This document shows, one piece after another, positions 1 to 12,600 of a stretch of 64,000 bases of DNA. Both the position numbers and the translations under genes were made by a program. This stretch comes from Psophocarpus tetragonolobus. Lineage: Eukaryota; Streptophyta; Magnoliopsida; Fabales; Fabaceae. How positions within the stretch are numbered: position 1 is the first letter of the stretch; each line of letters begins with the position of its first letter. The stretch is from positions 50,838,299-50,902,298 of the forward strand of contig CM075688.1 in the NCBI GenBank assembly GCA_037954015.1. Reading direction: 5' to 3'. Below the pieces are notes generated by a model. It saw only the letters and a list, made by a program, of their open reading frames with translations. It searched no databases and was not told the DNA's origin.

Positions 1-658
1 TCATCAAATACTAATTGTGAAACTTTACAAAATAGAAGATGCTGAAAATGTTCCCCTAATTGAGCAGATATACATTGATGTGTACAAATTTGCATAAATA
101 CTACAACTACTACTAAGACTACGACCACATAAATGCCAGAAAGTTTGTAAAATGCAATCAAAATTAATATTAAAATGGTTATGCAACAACCTCAAATCTT
201 TACAAAATTACTTGGTTATCTTTGGCAAATAATAATCATGAACATAAATGACAACAATTATATAGATAAAAAAAAACTTAAAATGATAATTTTTTTGTCA
301 AATCATTACAAGAAAACTTTCAAACCAATTTTTTCCTTTATTTTATATTTAAAGTGAATACTTTTATAACTCTCAAGCAAATATATTGTTCTAAAAACAA
401 TTTATAAAGATCTAACTATGTCAATTATAATTTAAGCTTATTGATAAGCTTAAGAGGATTTATTTGATCCATAAATTGATCAAACTTGAAATAAAAAAAG
501 ATTTAAATGAAATAAATCATAGGTTCTAACATTTGATAAAGAATTTACTAAATTGATCAAGCTATGTTAAGTAAGTTGAATGAGAACCAATAGATAGGTA
601 GACTGATTTAACATCACCTTTCATCATGTAAACTACATTGTCATTACTAGATAATAAA
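1..658. other. AT-rich intergenic DNA, no gene seen
   Basis: Very AT-rich with short, low-complexity open frames only. I recognise no protein family, RNA gene or repeat boundary here. Confidence 0.6.
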
Positions 659-666
659 ATTTAATA

Positions 667-866
667 GGTTTAATTAAGTTTTTAGTTCCTGAAATTTAAC
701 TAAACTCCACTTTTGGTCCTAAAAATGAATGTCTTATAATTTAGTCAAATTGAGATCCTAAAAACAATATAATCTTAAAATTTCAAGGACAAAAAAATTA
801 TTTTTAATTTTTAGATACCAAAATTGAAATTTAATAAAAATTCGGGATTAAAAACTTAATCAAGTC
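667..866. mobile_element. MITE with 8-bp target duplication
   Basis: A 200-bp non-coding segment whose ends are inverted copies of each other: it begins GGTTTAATTAAGTTTTTAG and ends with the imperfect reverse complement (CTTAATCAAGTC). It is flanked on both sides by the identical octamer ATTTAATA (659-666 and 867-874). Terminal inverted repeats, no coding capacity and an 8-bp direct flank fit a non-autonomous DNA transposon, hAT-like by duplication length. Superfamily is inference. Confidence 0.7.
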
Positions 867-874
867 ATTTAATA

Positions 875-1990
875 AGAATACTTAACTTCATCCTTACTAG
901 AACCAATATGGTATAATTTGTTTGTTAGCATATAACCTCTTAAAACTCACCACATGACCTTTGAATGTAGTTACATGGTATGATAAAACTTATACAACTA
1001 CACACAAAAGAAATTACACCAACAAAAATGAAAAACAATCGTTATCGATGTCCTAAAACTCTAAACTACATAATTGCAATATGCTAAATTATGCATACCA
1101 ACTATCGTCCTAATGCCTCATTATGCTTTCAAATTACATCGTTCCATCACACAAAATTTGATTTTCCCATTTCTCTCCTCAATCGTGTGTTTGACGATTA
1201 CAACTACACCTAATTTACAATATGAACTTCAATTCCAATTATCATTTATGCATATCAAATTATAAATTATTTAGTAAATTTTAATCATGCACTGAACCAT
1301 TTTTTATGAGTAAAATAGCTTTGGTTCTTCTCATATTATTAATTTTTGTTATACTTTTTTCCTTAAGTTGATAATCATTTGGTCCAATGAATAACATAGT
1401 CATGTTAAATAAAGATAAGAACAACACTTACAAAATCCAAATTATATAGTAATAAGAAAATAGTAGCTATACTATTTTCTTTCACGTAATTTTATTGTTA
1501 ATCTTTTTTAAAAAATAAATCATCAATTTTAATCTCACAAAGAAAGGAATAGTATCACAAAGAAACAAGCCAGAGATCGGGTTAAGTCGAATAACATTGA
1601 TAGAAACTATTAACATAACACAATTAAAGGGAAAAAAACATTTCAAACAATAAAATGTTTTCTATAAAAAAAATCACAACATTTCAAACAATATAGTACA
1701 TTCATAGATGCATATCATTCATGGATGCATACCACTCAATGATAAAAATAATAATATATCCGTGAGATATTTCATTGATGCACATCTTTCATGGATTCCA
1801 CTATATAATTTTTCCTAGAACCACTTTCCACAAATGTAATATACTTAACAATAAAAATAATGCTATAACAATGTATGTATTCAAGTATTAGCAATTCATT
1901 TGATGAAAGATCAATGAATTGATAATATTTATACCTATTTAAATGTAGTCACCCTCAATTTGAAGTAAAAAATTATAGCAACAAAGAAGT
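875..1990. other. AT-rich intergenic DNA, no gene seen
   Basis: No coding frame with recognisable composition or motif. Contains poly-A/T runs and scattered short repeats only. Confidence 0.5.
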
Positions 1991-2060
1991 TATAAGGTTG
2001 GTACGGTGGTAAAGTGGAGAGATGAGAGAGAGAAGTTATGGGTTCGAATCCTTCCACTAA
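1991..2060 (+). repeat. tRNA-like (SINE-type) segment
   Basis: Contains a perfect pol III B box GGTTCGAATCC at 2041-2051 and an A-box-like stretch GGTTGGTACGGTGG at 1996-2009, at tRNA-like spacing. It does not fold into an obvious functional tRNA and is followed by A-rich DNA. Related tRNA-like sequence occurs at 44960-45012 and 60775-61115. A tRNA-derived SINE fragment is the likeliest reading. Confidence 0.5.
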
Positions 2061-2290
2061 CAAAAAATAACACATTAAAAACTAAAATTTAGCTTATAAA
2101 AAAAGAAAAAATTTATAGTAACAACATAAATCTCACCTGCTGCATCATGTAATATAACCTAATAGAATTTTTTCTATGATATGTTGAAATATTTTCACCA
2201 ATATATATTTCAAGAGAGAAACACTACTTGCAAGGAATAACATGAAATCTAAGATGAGAAATTGAGGATATATATCTTAGGTTCTTCATA

Positions 2291-2390
2291 TATTTATGTC
2301 ATATATCACTAGAAACTTGGAATACACTTATATTAAACTATATTTATATCATATATCACTAGAAACTTGGAATACACTTATATTAAACTT
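2291..2390. repeat. 50-bp direct tandem duplication
   Basis: Two adjacent 50-bp copies (2291-2340 and 2341-2390) differ by one G/A and by the last base. Non-coding. Looks like a recent local duplication. Confidence 0.85.
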
Positions 2391-3095
2391 AATACATAAT
2401 AGTTTAAAATACAAAAGAAAAGAAAAACATATAGTAAAAGTTTATCCAATGTACTTTGTTTCTCACTCACAAGTAAATTTGAGAAATTGTATTATAAATT
2501 TTGTGATTTTCTACTAAACCAACAAAAAAGTTCACCCTTTTACCGTTGCAAATATTTTTGCTTTTTAAAATTTATGTATTTTGACAATTTATCTTATTTT
2601 ATATATATGTATTGATGTAATATTAATTTCATCATTTGTTTTAGTTCATTTTCTTGTTTTGTTTAGTTTATTTTTTATAATTAAAATATACACAGGTAGT
2701 TTATGTAAAAAGAAAGTAGTTAAGGAAAAAATTAAAGTAATTTGTATTTTATAATATTTTTTAGATGTTCTACTTCTATAATAACAAATATGGTGTGTGG
2801 TTTAGTTTGGTATCATTAGGTTTCAACTGGTTAAACCACACCTAAATTGAACCACATGATCTCAAAATTAAGAAAATTTAACTATCCAAATTGTTTTTGT
2901 TTGTTATTTTTATTTTTTATTTTCAGTTCAATTTTGGTTTTATAATTAGATTTGATTTAGTTTTAAACATGCTAAGTTTTTTATGTTAAATATTTTTTAG
3001 TTTTTAAAATTGGTTATTTTAGTTTTACAGATTTCAACGTTGGCACACAAATTTTTAAAAATGTGTTATGTTGTTGATTAGTTTAAATGTTATGT
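2391..3095. other. AT-rich intergenic DNA
   Basis: No gene. The part from about 2790 to 2950 has short interspersed gttt-ggtt / aacc-aaac motifs suggesting a decayed MITE, resembling sequence around 58150-58360, but I cannot set boundaries. Confidence 0.4.
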
Positions 3096-3100
3096 TGCTG

Positions 3101-3303
3101 TGTAAAGTAAAAAGAGAAATTGAGAATAATATGGTTATGATTTCATTCAGAAACATAGAAGCAATATAGACACAAATATGTATCTTTAATTTGATGATTT
3201 TGCTCCTGTAACTCAACTATCTACTCCTATAATTAAGCTATTCTAATATAAGAGTTTCCATATTTATAGCAAGAATCATGGGATACAATTAACTTTCCTA
3301 ACA
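3101..3303 (-). repeat. copia-A 3' LTR
   Basis: 203 bp, TG...CA. Pairs with 7513-7715. Left flank TGCTG. Confidence 0.92.
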
Positions 3304-3473
3304 CAAGTTGGAGAGTGAATACCGTGAACTCCCAAGTTGCTCTTTGTTGTGAGAAAAAGCTTCCTTCCCTAATGGTTTAGTGAACACGTTGGCAATTTGT
3401 TTTGCAGAAAGGACATATTCTGTTGCAACTGAACCATCTTAAATTTTGTCACGAATAAAGTGGAAATCTATCT

Positions 3474-6400
3474 CTATGTGTCGAGTTTTTTCATGAAATA
3501 CCGGATTAAATGCAATTCTGCTTTATTGTCACAATATAACAGTGCTGCCTTTGAGTACAATATCTCCAAATCCTTCAATAGTGAACGTAGCCAAGACAAC
3601 TCACAACATGCACTTATTATAGCTCTATATTCAGCTTTAGCTGATGATAGAGAAACTGACTTTTGTCTCTTTGTTCTCCAAGAAATTAGTGATGATCCCA
3701 AGAAAACACAATAACCTGTAGTTGATTTTCTTGATATTGGGCAACCTCCCGAATCTGAATTACAAAAGGCACACAAAGATAAATCATTTTGGGAAGAGAA
3801 AATAACCTTTGACCTGGATTGTTCTTTAGATACTACAATATTCGCATAGCAGCTTCCATATCAGGTTTACAAGGAGTATGCATGAATCTACTCAATATGT
3901 GTACTAAGTAGGTGATATCTGGGTGAGTAACAGTCAAATAAATTAGGCGTCCTACAAGTCGCCTATATGAAGATGGATCTTTCAACAAATCTCCTTCATC
4001 TGAAAATTTTACATTTTGCGCCATGGGAAAATTCACAGGCTTAGCTCCCAAATATCCTTCATCTTTTAGAATCTCTAGAACATATTTTCTTTGTCAAATA
4101 AAAATACCCTTTTTTGACCGAGAAACCTCTATGCCCAAAAAACACTTTAATACACCCAAATCTTTAATGCGGAATTGATTATGCAAACAAAGTTTAAGAA
4201 TAGTTATGGTGTTGGGATCATTACCAGTTATGACGATGTGATCAACATAAATCAATAAGGCAGTAAATGATTTGCCTTTCTTATATGTAAACAATGAGTA
4301 GTTTGATTTGGATTGAACAAATCCATCACCTTGGATAGTTGTAGAGAATTTTGCAAACCATTGACGAGAGGCTTGTTTCAATCCATATAAGGATTTGTTG
4401 AGGCGACATACAAGATTCTCCCCCTGTCGCTGAAAACTATGAGGAAGAGACATATAAATTTCTTCAGAAATATCTCTGTGAAGAGAAGCGTTGTTGACAT
4501 CAAGTTGATGAAGTGACCATTTTTTAGCGGCTGCCAAAGCTAATAAACAACATATTATGACCATTTTAGCAGTCGTGAAAAAGTATCATGGTAATCAATT
4601 CCTTCAATTTGTGTGTAACCTTTTGCTACTAACTGTGCTTTATAGCATTCAAGAGAATCATCGGAGTTGCACTTGATTTTGTACACCGAACAACAACCTA
4701 TAGCTTGCTTTTCTGGAGGGAGCGGTGTGAGAAACCAAGTGTTGTTGGCCTCTAAAGCAACCAATTCAAATTTCATTGCTATTTGCTAATGAGATTGGGA
4801 GACAGCTTGTTCATAACATGTAGGTTCAACATCATTAGAAATAGTAGCGATAAAAGATCTATGTTGTGGTGAGTAACAGTCATAAAAGATAAAATTGCAA
4901 ATAGGATATCGGGTACCTTTATTTGGAAAAGATGACGAGAATGACAATGATGTGGGAGAACTTACGTGATTGCAAACATAGTCATCCGATATTGTAGGGG
5001 GGACATAAGTTCATTGAGAACGACGCAAAGGGGCTATTGGGGAAACAGGAATGGCAGAGGCAGATTTTGCATCTGTAGGCTGGATGGGTGATGAATTTGG
5101 GACAGCAACAGGTATGATAGAATATTTTTAGGTGGAGAAGAACGGATGGATTCCTAGGAAAAAATATCTTCATGGAAAATGACATCACGACCAATGAAGA
5201 CTTGATGAGAATCGATGTTATACAATTTGTATGCTTTCTGACCAACTGGATAACCAAGAAAAACACATTTGGTGGCACAAGGAACAAACTTATGAGACAC
5301 ATGAACATTTGTAGCATAGACGAGACATCCAAAAATTCTAAGGTGGGAATAAGAGAGAATTTTTCCATAAAGTTTTTTGAAAGGAGTTTGACGAGAAAAG
5401 ATAGGTGTGGGTAACCTATTAATTATATGAACAGCAATAGAGACACATTCTGCCCAAAAGTGTAAAGGAAGAAGAGATTGAAAACTGAGAGCTTGAGTTA
5501 ACTCAAGGATATGTCTATGTTCTTTCTCGACCACCCATTTTATTGAGGTGTAGAAATGCAAGAATGTTGGTAAATAGTGCCCTGTTGTTTAAAAAATTCT
5601 CGCATTGAGAAAAATTCCCCTCCATTGTCAACCCGAATATTTGCTACAGCAGCGTTAAATTGAGTGTTCACAAAAGAGAAAAAATGGGTTAAAAATTTTT
5701 GTATCTCATTTTCATGATGCATGAAAAAAACTCAAGTAAAATGAGAGAAGTCATCTACAATAGTAAAAAAATACTTTGCACTAGAAAGGGAAGGACTCTG
5801 AAAGGTCCCCAAATATCACAATGAATTAATTCAAAAAGTTTAACAGAAGAAATTGAACTGGCGGAAAAAGGAAGCCTAGTTTGTCTTGTAAGAGCATAAA
5901 TATCACAATTATTAGTTTTCTCCAAAAGGAAATGTAGGAATTTTTTTGCCAAAAAATCTAATCTAGAATAGGATAAGTGTCCTAGACGTCGATGCCACAA
6001 GATACTAGAAGTGTTTGAAGTATAGGCAGATTTGATGATTGGACAATATTATGTGACTTATTCATTGAACCCAAGTAATAGAGTCCATCTCATTCTTCAC
6101 CCAAACCAATCGTTGTCCTTGTCATCAAACCCTGCAAGATACACACTTGAGGAAAAAAAGTTATTGAACAATTTAGATCTCTTGTGACTTGACTCATGGA
6201 CATCAAACCCACGTTATAAGATGGCACTCTAAGCACATTCTTCAAATTAATTATAGGACTCAAAGGTAAATTTCTAGTAAAAAGAATTGGAGCCTGATCT
6301 CCATTTGGCAAAACAACTAGTGGTAAAGAAGTGTTTTCTTTTCTATTGACAAGCAAAGATGTAGAGGAAATTATGTGATCTGTTGAACCACTATCAATTA

Positions 6401-7210
6401 TCAACTTGGGTGTAGACAAACCTGAAGAATGATTGACATTATTTGCCTTGGACACAGTTGATTAAGATGCTCTACTGTCCTGAATAGCAGACGAAATTTG
6501 TTGTAGTTGCAATTTAGTTAATCCATTCACAATGGGTTGAACATGTGTTGTTGGGACCTCTCGAACATGATTTGCTGATAGTTTTTAGTTGTAGTATGCT
6601 TGGAGTGTCCAGGTGGATAACCATGTAATTTCCAACATGTCTCGCTTGTGTGATGATCTCTATCATAGTGGGAACAATGCATCGGCTTGCGATGATTGGG
6701 ATTAGGGTGAGAAGACAAACCAAATTTATGGCAAACAGCAAAGGCTATTGGTTCCTCCTTGTGAACAACCATGGCGGAAGCTTCAATAGTTTCTCTTCTT
6801 GTACCTAAATTTTGTCACTTTTATTCTTGAATGATGGAAGAATAAGCTTGTGAAATATCAGGTAAAGGATTCATCAAAAGGAGTTGACCACCGACAACAC
6901 TATAAGATTCATCCAACCCCATGAGGAATTGCATCAACTTGTGCCTTTTATTGTTTGCTCCACATGTTCAAACTGCATCATTGTAGGATCCTAACTCATC
7001 CCACAATTTTTTTAACTTTGTAGAGTAGATAGTAATTGTTAGTTGATCTTGAGTAAGACAAGAAATCTCTTTCCCGAGTTGTAAAATGTGTGGTGTATTG
7101 CTTTGAAAGAAACGATGTTGAAGATCTTCCCAAACTTCATGAGCAGTGTCATAAAAAATAACATTTGCAATATCAGGGGTCAATGAATTAAGGATCCATG
7201 AAAGTACCAT
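3474..7210 (-). pseudogene. Degenerate copia gag-pol polyprotein
   Basis: Pieces in order on the minus strand: gag UBN2-like domain (7210-6968), zinc-knuckle region with CSHYDRD...CWKLHGYP (6772-6527), aspartic protease with the motif IIDSGSTDHI (6455-6090), GAG-pre-integrase WHRRLGHLS (6000-5755), integrase with DNGGEF (5722-5154), reverse transcriptase (4776-4094) with KSLYGLKQASRQW, and RNase H (4051-3474) with SLSSAKAEYRAI. The pieces lie in different frames. The RT active site reads YVDH instead of YVDD, which removes one of the metal-binding aspartates (family knowledge). The element therefore cannot transpose on its own. Confidence 0.92.
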
Positions 7211-7512
7211 ATCATTGCATTTTTTCCATGTTGCGTAGTCTTCTGATTTGGTTGTGGCACATGGTGGTTTGAAAGCTCCATAAATAAAACCAAATTTAGA
7301 TTTTACATTTCACAAGATGGTAGTGGTTCGACGCAAGTCGAATAATTGTTGCCATTGAGAGGTTTTGAAACAAGAACCATTCCAGGATTATCAGAATGGT
7401 GAAGAGAGTAAGAGGGATTAGATTTGTTCCCATCACTGGCCATAATTTTTAGAAGCAAAAGAGAAAAAAAGGGAAGAAAAAAGAAGAGCAGTTCGTTACT
7501 GCTCTAATACCA

Positions 7513-7715
7513 TGTAAAGTAAAAAGAGAAACTGAGAATAATAGGGTTAGGTTTTCATTCAGAAACATAGAAGCAATATATAGACAAATATGTATCTTTA
7601 ATTTGATGATTCTACTCTTGTAACTCAGCTATCTACTCATATAATTAAGCTATTCTAATATAAGATTTTCCATATTTACAGCAAGAATCATGGGATACAA
7701 TTAAATTTCCTAACA
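7513..7715 (-). repeat. copia-A 5' LTR
   Basis: 203 bp, TG...CA. Primer-binding site adjoins at 7512 and below on the minus strand. Right flank TGCTG. Confidence 0.92.
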
Positions 7716-7916
7716 TGCTGATTAATTTAAATATAAAATAATAGCAAATGATTTTCCCACATTTGGTTTTTAGAGATGGTTGAATTAAACCGTGAAAAGG
7801 TAGCTGAATTGAAGTAGATAATTTACAAGGTGTTATTAAATTATTATTAATTATTACAAGTTATCAAATAAATTATTAATTATTAAAAATATAGTTATTA
7901 TTGGTGTTATAATTTT

Positions 7917-8565
7917 GTGGCTTTCAATAATGTAGAAGATCATGAAGAGCATATTCCTGGAATTTCTTTGGCACAATTAGCTAATCTTCGAATAGTGTCT
8001 CGTGAAAATGACATCAAGTTTTTGCAGTTTGAATTGGAATGCATCTCAGTGGTGCCCAAAGGAGATTGTCTTATAGTTAATACGGTTCAAGAGTTGCCGA
8101 TTGAGGTAGTGGCTCCACTTTTCAATTTTTCCCATTGTATTTCCTTATTCCAAACCGAAAACAAGTCATTTAGTGGATAACATTGACTACAATATTGACT
8201 ATTTTAATTGGCCACATTCTCAGCCAGTTATGTCTATATTGTACTTTTCTCTCAGTAGTTTCCTTTCTATGTCTTGTGCCCAAATGGATGAAATTGTTAC
8301 AACTTTAAACACTAGTGGTGTTTGTTACTTGTAGGTGGTTTGTAGAGAAATTTCTTGGTTAAAACAGAAATATGGTGACAGAGGTTTAGTGGTGCCTTGG
8401 TGTGACCATTGAAGGTTCTATCACATCCTTGTATAGGTGAGTTTTGGAGCCATTGTGGGTGGAATTCCAATCTAGAAGAAATTTTTGCTGGTATTCCAAA
8501 TTCCAAATGCTTACCTTCCTTCTTTTCTTTCAATAAGTACCAAACAGTAGCCATAGATAATACAT
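7917..8565 (+). pseudogene. UDP-glycosyltransferase relic (UGT87-like)
   Basis: A family-1 plant UDP-glycosyltransferase fragment without a start or C-terminus. The first part (7917-8140) gives IPGISLAQLANL...VVPKGDCLIVNTVQELP, typical of the N-terminal acceptor domain. A frameshift near 8135 leads to QPVMSILYFSLSSFLSMS and MDEIVTTLNTSGVCYL, then a stop at about 8325. The sugar-nucleotide PSPG box follows as LVVPWCDH, a second stop, and HPCIGEFWSHCGWNSNLEE (8425-8485). No intron is needed. Two stops and at least one frameshift make it non-functional. The UGT87 assignment is from memory of the PSPG context. It lies between two copia elements and stops just before copia-B begins. Confidence 0.85.
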
Positions 8566-8689
8566 TATTAAAAACTAATATTATCCATGGACAAAATCCA
8601 TATATAATGCCTATTCGTGAAGAAAGACTTGCTATTTGTGAAGAAAATACATATTCTTGCTTTTGCTACTCAGAAGTCGGATTTTATGT

Positions 8690-11600
8690 CTAAAGAAGAC
8701 TGAGATCTTGAACACCAACATGTATGTGGTTTTATTCAGCAATTTGTAAAAGACAATGTTTATAATCACATTGCTAATGAAACACATGTGAGAACGTTGT
8801 TGGAGAAGATTGAGTCCTTGTATGCTTCTAATCAAGAAATAATAAATTGTATTTGTTGAACTGTCAGATGAATTTGAAGTACAGGGAGAGTTCTTCTATT
8901 TCAGATCACTTAAATGAATTTCAAGGGCTCCTATATCAGTTATTCGGAATGGGTATCAAATTTGATGATGAGTTTTAGGAATATGGCTACTGAATACTTT
9001 ACTTAGTCTTAGGAGACATTTCGAGTTTTTATTACAAACTTAGCCCCTAATGTTGTTGTTTCTTTGCAAGAGGAAAAGGGTAGTGCTTTAATAAAGAGAT
9101 AAGAAGAAAGGCACATGGTTCTTTATCTCAGCTTGAAGTATTTGTCACTGAAAATAGTTAGAGAAGTCAGAAAAAGGAATAGAAGGGTGGTAGTGAAATG
9201 AGCAAGAGTAAGTCCAAGTCCAGATACAAGAATGTGGAGTCCCATTATTGTCATAAGACAAGACACATACAAAAATATTGTTTTCTATGGAAAAAAAGAG
9301 AACAAAGATAAGAAGGGTATGCAGAAAAAGAAAAATCATGATGATGATAATCATGTTGGTACTGCTACAGTGGTGATCTTATTAATCTTTGTGACAATGA
9401 TGTAGTTAATCTTGTATCACATGCTTATTGATAGTGGTGCTAAATTGCATGTTACACCAAGGAAGAAGTTCTTCACATCTTACATTTCTAGTGATTTTGG
9501 AGTATTGAAGATGGGTAATGATGATGTGTCTAAGGTGATTGGTGTTGGTGATGTTTGCCTACAAACCAGCATGGGAGTGCAATTGTTGCTTAGAGGAGTC
9601 AAACATGCTTCTGATGTTCGTTTTAATTTGACCTTTGTGCATATACTTGATGATGGTGGTTATGATAATCATTTTGGTTCTGGAAAGTGGAAACTCACCA
9701 AAGGTAACTTGGTCGTGGCCAGAAGGGAGAAGATTTCTAAATTGTATTAGACAAAAGCTTTGGTTGCTAAAGACAATGTGAATGGCATATATATGGAGGC
9801 ATATTTGTGGCACTGAAGGCCCAGTCATATAAGTGAAAAAAAGGCTGAATTGCTTAGCTAAAAAGGATATTCTTCAAGGGCTAAAAAATGAAGAATTTGA
9901 GAGATGTTCTCATTGCATGACTAGCAAGCAAACTAAAGTATCCTTCAAGAAGCATTCTCTCTCAAGAAAGTCATAGTTGTTGCAATTGGTGCATTCTGAT
10001 GTTTGTGGTCCATTTATGGTAAAATCCTTTAGTGGTGCACTTTATTTTGTTACCTTTATTGATGATTGTTCTGGGAAGCTATGGGTTTATGCCTTGCAAA
10101 GAAAAGACCAGGTGCTAGAGAAATTTAAACAATTTCATGCTTTGGTTGAAAAAGAGTCAAGCAAGAAGTTGAAACGTATTCGTACTAGCAATGATTGTGA
10201 GTATTGTGGGCCTTTGATGTTTATTGCAAGCAGCATGGTATTGCATATGAGAAGACTCCTCCTAAAAATCCTCAGCTGAATGGTTTAGCAAAGAGGATGA
10301 ACTGGATATTGCTTGAGGGTGTGAGATGTATGCTCTCATATGCTAAATTACCTAAGCATTTTTAGGGTGAGGCACTGTACACAGCAGTGCTTGTTATTAA
10401 TCTCACTCCTACTATTATTCTGGACAGTGAAGTGTCAAATAAAATTTGGTGTGGGAAGAATCTTAGCTATGATCATTTACGTGTCTTTAGCTGCAAGGTG
10501 TTTGTTCATATTCTAAGGGATGAAAGATCCAAGTTCGATACGAAGAGAAGGAATTGCATCTTCATTGGTTATGATGAAGATGAATTTAGGTTTATGATCC
10601 TGTTGAGAAGAAGCTTGTTAGAAGTTGTGATGTACAGTTCATGGAAGACCAAACCATTGAGGACATTAATATGGTGAAGAAGACTACACCCGAAAAATAT
10701 ATAAATTTGACAAATGTTGATCCTATGTGATCGCCTATTCACGATCTGGATAATGTTGAAAGTAGTTTTGAACATAGTGAACAACAAGATGTTGGTGATG
10801 ATCAACAACTTGGAGGTGGATTAGATGTTTTATTGATGATGACAGGAGAAGCATGAAAGATCACTTGATGAGAATCTTGATGGTGCACCTGAATCCTCTC
10901 AAGTCTAACTCAGGAGGTCTAATAGACAGAGACAACCATTTACCAAGTATTCTTCTTATGAATATGTGATTTTGACTGATGGTGGAGAACTTGAATGTTT
11001 TGAAGAGGCTTTGGAGAGTGAAGAAAAACAACAATGGTTGGATGCAATGCAAGATGAGATGAAATTCTTGCATGATAATCACACTTATGACTTGGTGAGA
11101 TTGCCTAAGGGCAAGAAGACATTAGAAAATAGGTGGATATTCAGGGTGAAACATGAGAATAATTCTATGTGTCCAAGGTATAAAGTCAGATTAGTTGTGA
11201 AAGGCTTTAAACAGAGAAAGGGTGTTTGATTTCAATGAGATTTTCTCACTTGTGGTGAAGATGTCATCCATTAGAGCAATTTTGAGTTTGGTTGCTACTC
11301 TTGATTTGGAGATAGAGCAAATGAGTGTGAAAACTGCTTTCCTTCATGGTGATTTGGAGGAAGAGATCTATATGAAGCAACATTATGGTTTTTAGGTTAA
11401 AGGCAAGGAATGTTATGTGTGTAGATTGAGAAATGGTCTATATGGTTTAAAGCAAGCTTCGAGGCAGTGGTATAAGAAGTTTGAGTCTTTTATGTGTGAA
11501 TAAGGCTTCAAGAAGACTACTTCTGATCATTGTGTCTTTGTTATAAATTTTTTTTATGATAACTTTATTATCATGTTATTGTATGTTGATGACATGCTTA

Positions 11601-12193
11601 TTGTTGGGAAAGATGTCTTCAATGGTGTGTACGAGATCTAATATTGCTCATGTTGTTGGTACAGTCAGTAGGTTTTTTTCAAACTTTAGTAGAGTATCGG
11701 AGAGCTGTAAAATGGATTTTGAGGTATCTTCATGGTACTACTTATAAGAAGCTTTGTTTGGTAGGCTACTTAGAGTCAGATGTGGGGCCAGTTGATTAAG
11801 TTTGCAGCAGGAGTTGTGGCTTGGCAATCTAAGTTGCAAAAGTGTGTGACTTTGTCTGTTAGTAAGGCGAAGTTTACTGTAATTACTAGAGCATGCAAGG
11901 AGTTGCTATGGTTGAAGAAATTCTTGCAAGAGTTTGGATTTGTGCAAGATAACTATCCATTACTCGTTGACAATTATAGCGTTATCCATCTTGGTAAGAA
12001 TTCAACTTTCCATTTTAAGTCTAAACATATTGATGTAAGGTATTGGATACATAATGTTTTGGATGCTAAGTTATTGGAGTTGGTTAAAGTTCATATTGAT
12101 GATAATGGTGTTGATATAATGACTAAAGCGTTGCCAAGAGGAAAGTTTGATGTCTATTGTGAGATCGTCGATTTGGCAGTTCTCTCCACATAG
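8690..12193 (+). pseudogene. Degenerate copia-B gag-pol
   Basis: In order: gag (8690-9390, several stops), protease with LIDSGAKLHV (from 9412, open to 9750), GAG-pre-integrase (9750-9970), integrase core LVHSDVCGPF and FIDDCSGKLWVYAL (9977-10279), integrase C-terminal part (10387-10677), RT N-terminus WLDAMQDEM (10966-11229), RT core GLYGLKQASRQWYKKF and an intact YVDDM (11400-11620), RNase H SVSKAKFTVI (11780-12193). There appears to be an internal deletion between the RT thumb and RNase H around 11620-11650. Multiple stops and frame changes make it non-functional. Confidence 0.9.
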
Positions 12194-12208
12194 TTGTGTA
12201 GGAGAGCT

Positions 12209-12600
12209 TTGTTGGGTATTGGGCTCCCTTCCTATATGGAAAAAAGACCCAAATTGAGAAGTCCACTTGATGTCTCATTTAATCTAAGTAGGGAAGGTGT
12301 TTCTAAAGAGGAGTAGACAAAAAGAAGCTTATTAATCAAAGGAATACACCAATTGTTTGAGAGAAAAGAAGAGAGAAAGTTATTCCTGTTTTTACAGAGC
12401 TACAACCATAAATTCGTCACTACAAATTCAATCACCGTTGAATTGGGTTGATTTATGGACAACAGGTTCAAAACATATAGTTCATTATTCTTACCGTTCG
12501 GATCTTTGAAAAGTTGTCTTGGGAGATATTCCTGTTTTTATTTCTTTGTTGTTTAATATTGGTGTTGACATTGATCATGACACTTGATTCCCTTACTTTG
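12209..12600 (+). repeat. Probable copia-B 3' LTR (end uncertain)
   Basis: Begins TG 16 bp after the stop of the RNase H frame. No second copy exists in the window to define its end. Confidence 0.45.

Larger units (their letters stand above)
3101..7715 (-). mobile_element. Complete but inactive Ty1/copia retrotransposon (copia-A)
   Basis: A 4.6-kb LTR element on the minus strand. Two 203-bp LTRs (3101-3303, 7513-7715) start TG and end CA and are flanked by the perfect 5-bp duplication TGCTG (3096-3100, 7716-7720). Just inside the 5' LTR the minus strand reads TGGTATTAGAGC, a one-base variant of the initiator-Met tRNA primer site. Gene order is gag, protease, integrase, RT, RNase H, as in Ty1/copia. 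No purine tract is visible next to the 3' LTR: the CAACTTG typical of its neighbourhood abuts the LTR directly. Both LTRs differ at roughly a dozen or more sites, so the insertion is not recent. The coding region is broken by many stops and frameshifts. Confidence 0.93.
8680..12600 (+). mobile_element. 5'-truncated Ty1/copia retrotransposon (copia-B)
   Basis: A plus-strand copia remnant. It starts inside gag (HQHVCGFIQQFV-type sequence at about 8700) directly after the UGT relic, with no recognisable 5' LTR or primer site. After the last coding part at 12193 comes a TGTTGGGTATTGGGCTCCC sequence at 12209 that looks like the start of the 3' LTR; I cannot fix its end because no partner LTR is present, so the right boundary is approximate. 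It belongs to a different copia lineage from copia-A, judged by its protease and integrase sequences. Confidence 0.8.

Noticed and set aside
1991..2060. Functional tRNA gene
   Set aside because: B box is good but the arms do not pair into a cloverleaf and no plausible anticodon loop is seen; SINE-like is more likely.
12209..12600. Exact 3' LTR end for copia-B at one of several CA dinucleotides
   Set aside because: Without a second LTR or a flanking duplication, no candidate could be preferred.
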